Shown one piece after another: positions 1-6,204 of a stretch of DNA of 6,204 nucleotides (its first letter is position 1; each line of letters begins with the position of its first letter). The notes under the pieces were generated by a model that saw only the letters and a program-made list of their open reading frames with translations, made no database searches and was not told where the DNA came from. The DNA comes from Burkholderia gladioli. GTDB taxonomy: Bacteria; Pseudomonadota; Gammaproteobacteria; Burkholderiales; Burkholderiaceae. The stretch is from assembly GCA_009914575.1 (NCBI GenBank), contig WNEB01000098.1, positions 1 to 6,204 on the forward strand, written 5' to 3'. The position numbers and the translations under genes were made by a program.

Positions 1-108
1 CAACTGGGCTTGCTCGGCAAGGCCCGCGCGCAGCGCTTCGTGCTCTTGTTTACCAACAACACGACACTCAGCATCAGCACGACGGTTCGGTTTCTTGGTA
101 GGCTTCAT
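1..108 (-). CDS. Unrecognised protein, N-terminal 36 residues only
   Basis: The ORF starts at ATG 108-106 and runs off the left edge of the window. It begins MKPTKKPNRRADAEC and continues with an Arg/Glu/Ala-rich segment that is probably helical. The N-terminus is strongly basic, as in many DNA-binding or transposition proteins, but I do not recognise the family. The start is supported by an AGGAG (minus strand of 119-123) ten bases before the ATG, a better match than upstream of any alternative start in this stretch. It reads away from the broken hslO, so it is likely the coding gene of an inserted element, perhaps a transposase or accessory protein. That role is inference from context only. 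Only 36 codons are visible, so no domain can be claimed. Confidence 0.4.
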   Translation of the reverse strand, partial: MKPTKKPNRRADAECRVVGKQEHEALRAGLAEQAQL

Positions 109-110
109 TT

Positions 111-179
111 CGGCGGTTCTCCTATTCTGGAGGTTGGTCCTGGAAACCCGATTCTCTCGGATTCCTACGGGAACCGCCG
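111..179 (-). repeat. Inverted repeat enclosing the leader and RBS of the left minus-strand ORF
   Basis: CGGCGGTTC at 111-119 and GAACCGCCG at 171-179 form a perfect 9-bp inverted repeat separated by 51 bases. On the minus strand the downstream arm begins inside the AGGAG ribosome binding site and runs towards the ATG at 108. A smaller nested hairpin is possible between the arms, pairing GGAA with TTCC and CCGA with TCGG (144-164). In a long read-through transcript the repeat could hide the ribosome binding site, a control known for some transposases. Applying that here is inference. Confidence 0.4.
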
Positions 180-206
180 CCTTCAACCTTCAACTACGTT
201 TGGGAC

Positions 207-749
207 ACCGCCCCGCTCAACGATCACGACGGCCCGCTGCAATCGGTTGCGCAGGCGCTCGAGCACTACATGCACCACTCGGAGCAGCTCGACACGCGGC
301 TCTGGCTCGCCGCCGACGGCGACCGCGCGGTCGGCATGCTGCTGCAGAAGCTGCCCGGCGACGGCGGCATCGTGCCGGTCGTCGACGAGCAGGACGCCGA
401 CACCTGGGAGCGCGTCTGCACGCTCGGCGGCACGCTGACGTCGAAGGAACTGCTCGAAACGGAACCCGAGACGGTATTCCGGCGTCTGTTCTGGCAGGAG
501 AACGTGCGTCACTTCGAGCCGGTCGGCACGCGCTTCCAGTGCACCTGCTCGCGCGAGAAGGCGGGCGGGATGCTGCGCATGCTGGGCCGCGAGGAAATCG
601 ACGGCGTGATCGAGGAGCGCGGCCATGTCGAGATTCATTGCGAGTTCTGCAATCAGCGCTATGAATTCGATCCGGTCGACGTCGAACAGCTGTTCGTCAC
701 GCCCGAATTGGGCGCCGGCGTCGCGCCGGCAAGCGATCAGCGCCACTGA
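207..749 (+). pseudogene. hslO: 5'-truncated hslO: Hsp33 redox-regulated chaperone, C-terminal part only
   Basis: Hsp33 is a cytoplasmic holdase activated by oxidative unfolding. In this frame the protein matches Hsp33 from about residues APLNDHDGPLQ (position 210) to the TGA at 747-749. It includes the EHYMHHSEQLDTRLWLA segment, the AVGMLLQ strand and the full zinc switch, CTC at codons starting 540 and 546 and CEFC at 639 and 648, in CXC-X30-CXXC spacing. A whole Hsp33 is about 290-320 residues; only about 180 codons remain. The N-terminal domain, which forms most of the substrate-binding and dimer surface, is absent. Upstream DNA up to the left edge shows no Hsp33 sequence in any frame. 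The first ATG (270) has no ribosome binding site and lies inside the conserved fold, so it is not a credible natural start. The gene is probably inactive. A fused or short product from an unseen upstream start cannot be excluded. Confidence 0.85.
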
Positions 750-782
750 GCAGGACGCGGCGGACGTGTCCGCCTGCGACGA

Positions 783-787
783 AGGAG
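783..787 (+). promoter_or_regulatory. Ribosome binding site of the lipoprotein gene
   Basis: AGGAG sits seven bases before the ATG at 795. This fixes the start and gives a normal signal peptide with its lipobox at residue 27. Confidence 0.75.
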
Positions 788-794
788 AAGCGTC

Positions 795-1145
795 ATGAGC
801 ATCCGATCCATTCGCAGACCGCCGCTGGCCTCGGCGGCCCTGGCTGCCGTGCTGGCAGCCACGCTTGCCGGCTGCGCGGTCGCACCGCCGTCCACGGTGC
901 TGAGCCGCCTGCCCGACGGCCAGCCCGGCGCCGCCACGGCCCAGGCACGACCGCTCACGCCGGCGGAGAAGCAGCGCTACGACGCGATCGACAAGCAGGT
1001 GCTGCGCGAGCAGAACGAGGTCATGTCGGCCGAGGCCGCTGCACGGGCCGCGTATTACGCGCCGGCGCCGGTCGCCGTCTATGGCGGCTACTACGGCGGC
1101 TGGGGTTACGGTTACGGCTATCCGGGCTGGGGTTGGGGCTGGTAA
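795..1145 (+). CDS. Small putative lipoprotein with Gly/Tyr/Trp-rich C-terminal tail
   Basis: The 116-residue product starts with a lipoprotein signal: basic residues (Arg4, Arg7, Arg8), a hydrophobic alanine/leucine core at about 11-25, and the lipobox LAGC with Cys27 as the lipidated residue. Position +2 is Ala, so sorting to the outer membrane is expected. Residues 28-55 are Pro/Ala-rich. Residues 56-90 are charged and probably helical (TPAEKQRYDAIDKQVLREQN). Residues 92-116 are almost only Gly, Tyr and Trp, ending GYPGWGWGW with Trp as the last residue. No catalytic domain is visible and I cannot name a family. It lies 45 bases downstream of the hslO remnant on the same strand, so loss of upstream hslO sequence could also have removed a shared promoter; no clear promoter is seen in the gap. 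A role in envelope structure or surface properties is a guess. That it is a real gene is well supported by the ribosome binding site, signal peptide and terminator. Confidence 0.8.
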   Translation: MSIRSIRRPPLASAALAAVLAATLAGCAVAPPSTVLSRLPDGQPGAATAQARPLTPAEKQRYDAIDKQVLREQNEVMSAEAAARAAYYAPAPVAVYGGYYGGWGYGYGYPGWGWGW

Positions 1146-1162
1146 GGCGTGCTTTGCCGAAT

Positions 1163-1193
1163 AAAAAACGCGACCCTGAGGGTCTCGTTTTTT
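1163..1193. terminator. Bidirectional rho-independent terminator
   Basis: The sequence AAAAAACGCGACCC, TGA loop, GGGTCTCG, TTTTTT forms a tight hairpin with one mismatch in the lower stem. It has a T-tract on both strands. It begins 18 bases after the lipoprotein stop and would end that transcript. On the other strand it can end transcripts arriving from ftsB, though about 300 bases downstream of the ftsB stop. Confidence 0.85.
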
Positions 1194-1276
1194 GGCTCTC
1201 TTGAAATTTGAGTGGATGAAAAGGGCCGCCGGGGTACGAAAACCTACGTCGCAAAACGGTATCTTCCCACCCCTAG

Positions 1277-1294
1277 CCCCGCCCCAAGGCGGGG
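1277..1294. repeat. GC-rich hairpin, 7-bp perfect stem
   Basis: CCCCGCC, loop CCAA, GGCGGGG. It is the first of three hairpins in the middle of the compound inverted-repeat region. There is no T-tract after it on either strand, so it is not a standard terminator. Confidence 0.6.
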
Positions 1295-1312
1295 AAGTTC
1301 TCGCCGCCGGAC

Positions 1313-1357
1313 GGGCTCGGGGGCCAGGCGGCGCAAGGCTTTGCCTGGCCCGAGCCC
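1313..1357. repeat. Strong GC-rich hairpin, 15-bp stem with a 2-base bulge
   Basis: GGGCTCGGG-GG-CCAGGC at 1313-1329 pairs with GCCTGGCCCGAGCCC at 1343-1357 across a 13-base loop. The loop contains a possible short GCAA/TTGC pairing. It is the longest near-perfect stem in the window. No T-tract follows on either strand. Its form resembles a REP-like intergenic palindrome, but no family can be assigned. Confidence 0.65.
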
Positions 1358-1385
1358 TCAAGCGTGCTCGTAGATTTCTCCGCAT

Positions 1386-1420
1386 CAAGGGTTCGCTGCG
1401 CCGGGCTTCGCCCGCCCTTG
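1386..1420. repeat. Two-tier hairpin
   Basis: The outer stem CAAGGG (1386-1391) with CCCTTG (1415-1420) encloses an inner stem CGGGC, loop TTC, GCCCG (1402-1414). Ten unpaired bases sit on the left side only. This is the third hairpin of the compound region. No T-tract is present. Confidence 0.5.
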
Positions 1421-1496
1421 ACCCGGAAAAATCCACCCACTCGAAATTCAAGAGAGGCCGTTTTTTATTCGGCTGCCGTCGTATTTCGCGCCCGCT

Positions 1497-1916
1497 TCAC
1501 TCGCGATGCGCGGCGCGCCCGTGATGACGTTCGGGCTTGGCGCGCGACACCGGATTCGGCACGACGCTGACCGGTGCGCCGGTGACGCCACGATTGGTCA
1601 GCGACGCGGTGGAGTTCTGGTTCGGCACCACCGGCGCGGGCGAATTCGGCGAAACGAACTGCACGAACACCTCGCCGTCCTTGATCATCCCCATCTCGTA
1701 GCGCGCGCGCTCCTCGATGGCGGTCGTGCCGCTCTGCAAATCCTGCACTTCACCGGCAATGCGCTCGTTGCGCAGCTTTTCGTCCGCGTTCTTCTGCGTC
1801 TGGTCGAGCAGCGCCTGACGCAATTCGTGCACGCGCAGCCAGCCGCCATGCCCCCACCAGAGTGGGCACTGAATCAACACCAGCAAGGCGATCAGAACGA
1901 CAGTGACAAGCCTCAT
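1497..1916 (-). CDS. ftsB: Cell division protein FtsB
   Basis: FtsB is a bitopic inner-membrane protein that forms the FtsQ-FtsL-FtsB complex and helps activate septal peptidoglycan synthesis. The 139-residue product has a transmembrane segment at residues 3-16 running into the conserved CPLWWGHGGW block (17-26), followed by a heptad-like coiled coil at about 28-62 (LRQALLDQTQKNADEKLRNE onward). Then comes the family's C-terminal motif around ARYEMGMIKDGEVFVQ. Residues after about 90 form a Pro/Asn/Ser-rich tail rising in Arg/His towards the end, which makes the protein longer than the roughly 100 residues of E. coli FtsB. The gene lies 85 bases downstream of eno on the same strand, the usual eno-ftsB order. 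No clear Shine-Dalgarno sequence precedes the ATG. The start is chosen because the N-terminus matches the family and the membrane segment begins at once. Confidence 0.93.
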   Translation of the reverse strand: MRLVTVVLIALLVLIQCPLWWGHGGWLRVHELRQALLDQTQKNADEKLRNERIAGEVQDLQSGTTAIEERARYEMGMIKDGEVFVQFVSPNSPAPVVPNQNSTASLTNRGVTGAPVSVVPNPVSRAKPERHHGRAAHRE

Positions 1917-1940
1917 GTACGAGCCGCAGATATAAGAAGC

Positions 1941-1967
1941 GCCGCTTCACGAAGGGCGCGAAGCGGC
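1941..1967 (-). promoter_or_regulatory. Hairpin between eno and ftsB
   Basis: GCCGCTTC at 1941-1948 and GAAGCGGC at 1960-1967 form a perfect 8-bp stem with an 11-base loop, in the 85-base gap. On the transcribed minus strand it is followed by GCTTCTTATATC, which has only scattered T residues, so it is at best a weak terminator. It may attenuate read-through into ftsB or protect the eno mRNA 3' end. That role is inference. Confidence 0.5.
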
Positions 1968-2001
1968 ATCACGGAGGACAAGTCCGGATAGTAGCGCGTT
2001 A

Positions 2002-3375
<1,374 letters not shown>

Positions 3376-3382
3376 TCATGCA

Positions 3383-6030
<2,648 letters not shown>

Positions 6031-6204
6031 GGAATTTGAGAAGGCGGTGGCGGTTTAGCTGAGAATGTTGCTTGTCATGAGCACAACCAGCGAACCCTGA
6101 GTGATCCGGAAACCAGCCACCATGAAGAAGACTACGAAAGAAGCGACCAGCAGTAAAGCAGAAACGAAGAGCGTGCTCGACGAGCTGATCCAACAGGGCG
6201 CGCG
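6031..6204 (+). mobile_element. Putative left end of an IS256-family insertion sequence
   Basis: About 90 bases precede the transposase start, a usual leader length for IS256-type elements. The exact end is uncertain: GGGAATTTGAGAAGGCGG around 6030-6046 is a plausible terminus, but no second inverted repeat or target duplication is visible in the window. The call rests on the partial transposase. Confidence 0.45.
6122..6204 (+). CDS. Probable IS256-family transposase, N-terminal 27 codons only
   Basis: The ORF starts at ATG 6122 and runs off the right edge. It has a Lys/Thr/Ser-rich N-terminus (MKKTTKEATSS) followed by VLDELIQQGAR, which resembles the opening LDEL-x-x-x-GAR helix of IS256-type mutator transposases. 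In that family it leads into an alanine/glutamate-rich segment and a DDE catalytic core, all outside the window. The nearest in-frame stop upstream is at 6098-6100, so the true start lies between there and the ATG; GTG at 6101 is a possible alternative. No strong ribosome binding site is seen. Assignment is from memory of the family motif and rests on few residues. Confidence 0.55.
   Translation, partial: MKKTTKEATSSKAETKSVLDELIQQGA

Larger units (their letters stand above)
1..206. mobile_element. Putative terminal part of an inserted element abutting hslO
   Basis: This stretch replaces the N-terminal coding part of hslO: in the hslO frame it is open from position 102 but gives no Hsp33-like sequence before about 207. 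It holds the start of an outward-reading minus-strand ORF at 108, a strong ribosome binding site and paired palindromes, which fits the end of an insertion sequence or other mobile element. A tandem CTTCAAC repeat (181-187 and 188-194) lies close to the likely junction. The exact boundary cannot be set because the other end is outside the window and no reference copy is available. The family is unknown. A chromosomal rearrangement joining unrelated DNA would look the same. Confidence 0.45.
1156..1473. repeat. Compound inverted-repeat region between convergent transcription units
   Basis: The 351 bases between the lipoprotein gene and ftsB hold no credible gene but are highly structured. GCCGAATAAAAAACG at 1156-1170 recurs exactly in inverted orientation at 1459-1473. 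Just inside, 1194-1217 (GGCTCTCTTGAAATTTGAG and onward) recurs imperfectly and inverted at 1431-1459. A small terminator hairpin sits only in the left half, between these two blocks. About 213 bases between the inner arms hold three more hairpins. The region could be a nested set of terminators, a decayed MITE-like element, or an inverted duplication of the terminator region. The sequence alone does not decide. Confidence 0.7.

Noticed and set aside
270..749. A stand-alone 159-residue Hsp33 zinc-domain protein starting at ATG 270.
   Set aside because: No ribosome binding site precedes this ATG, and Hsp33-like sequence continues upstream of it, so it is an internal Met of a truncated gene.
183..1451. 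A 422-codon minus-strand open frame over hslO, the lipoprotein and the hairpin region.
   Set aside because: It crosses two supported plus-strand genes and a terminator, and its translation shows no domain. It is a high-GC artefact.
1192..1524. A 110-codon plus-strand open frame in the intergenic region.
   Set aside because: It starts inside the terminator, passes through all hairpins and enters ftsB antisense. The protein is Arg/Ala/Pro-rich without family features.
1917..1960. A promoter for ftsB using TATATC on the minus strand at 1934-1929.
   Set aside because: No acceptable -35 is found at normal spacing, and the hairpin overlaps the needed region.

Overview
The window is a GC-rich piece of a beta-proteobacterial chromosome, most likely Burkholderia in the broad sense. 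The evidence is the housekeeping order pyrG-kdsA-eno-ftsB on the minus strand, the Burkholderiaceae-like FtsB N-terminus with its CPLWWGHGGW block, and a KdsA of the metal-dependent class. The core genes are intact and look ordinary. What is unusual lies at the two ends and in one intergenic region.

Layout from left to right. Positions 1 to about 206 are foreign to the gene that follows. They hold the start of an unrecognised minus-strand ORF with its own ribosome binding site and a palindromic leader. From about 207 to 749 lies the 3' part of hslO (Hsp33), with the C-terminal redox-switch zinc domain intact and the N-terminal chaperone domain missing. A small lipoprotein with a Gly/Tyr/Trp-rich tail follows at 795-1145. 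The 351-bp gap at 1146-1496 separates this plus-strand pair from the convergent minus-strand operon. It holds a bidirectional terminator and three further hairpins, framed by widely spaced inverted repeats.

The minus-strand operon, read right to left, is pyrG (5895-4234), kdsA (4237-3383, ATGA overlap with pyrG), eno (3285-2002) and ftsB (1916-1497). PyrG makes CTP and Eno makes phosphoenolpyruvate. KdsA consumes PEP to make KDO-8-phosphate, and CTP is later needed to activate KDO, so the first three genes share a route into lipopolysaccharide. FtsB belongs to the divisome. A perfect TATAAT lies just upstream of pyrG.

The right end (about 6031-6204) carries the first 27 codons of a probable IS256-family transposase pointing out of the window. 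Both ends therefore appear to run into mobile DNA, which suggests a chromosomal segment between two insertion sequences or a contig broken at repeats. I see no RNA gene, CRISPR array or recognisable new multi-gene system.
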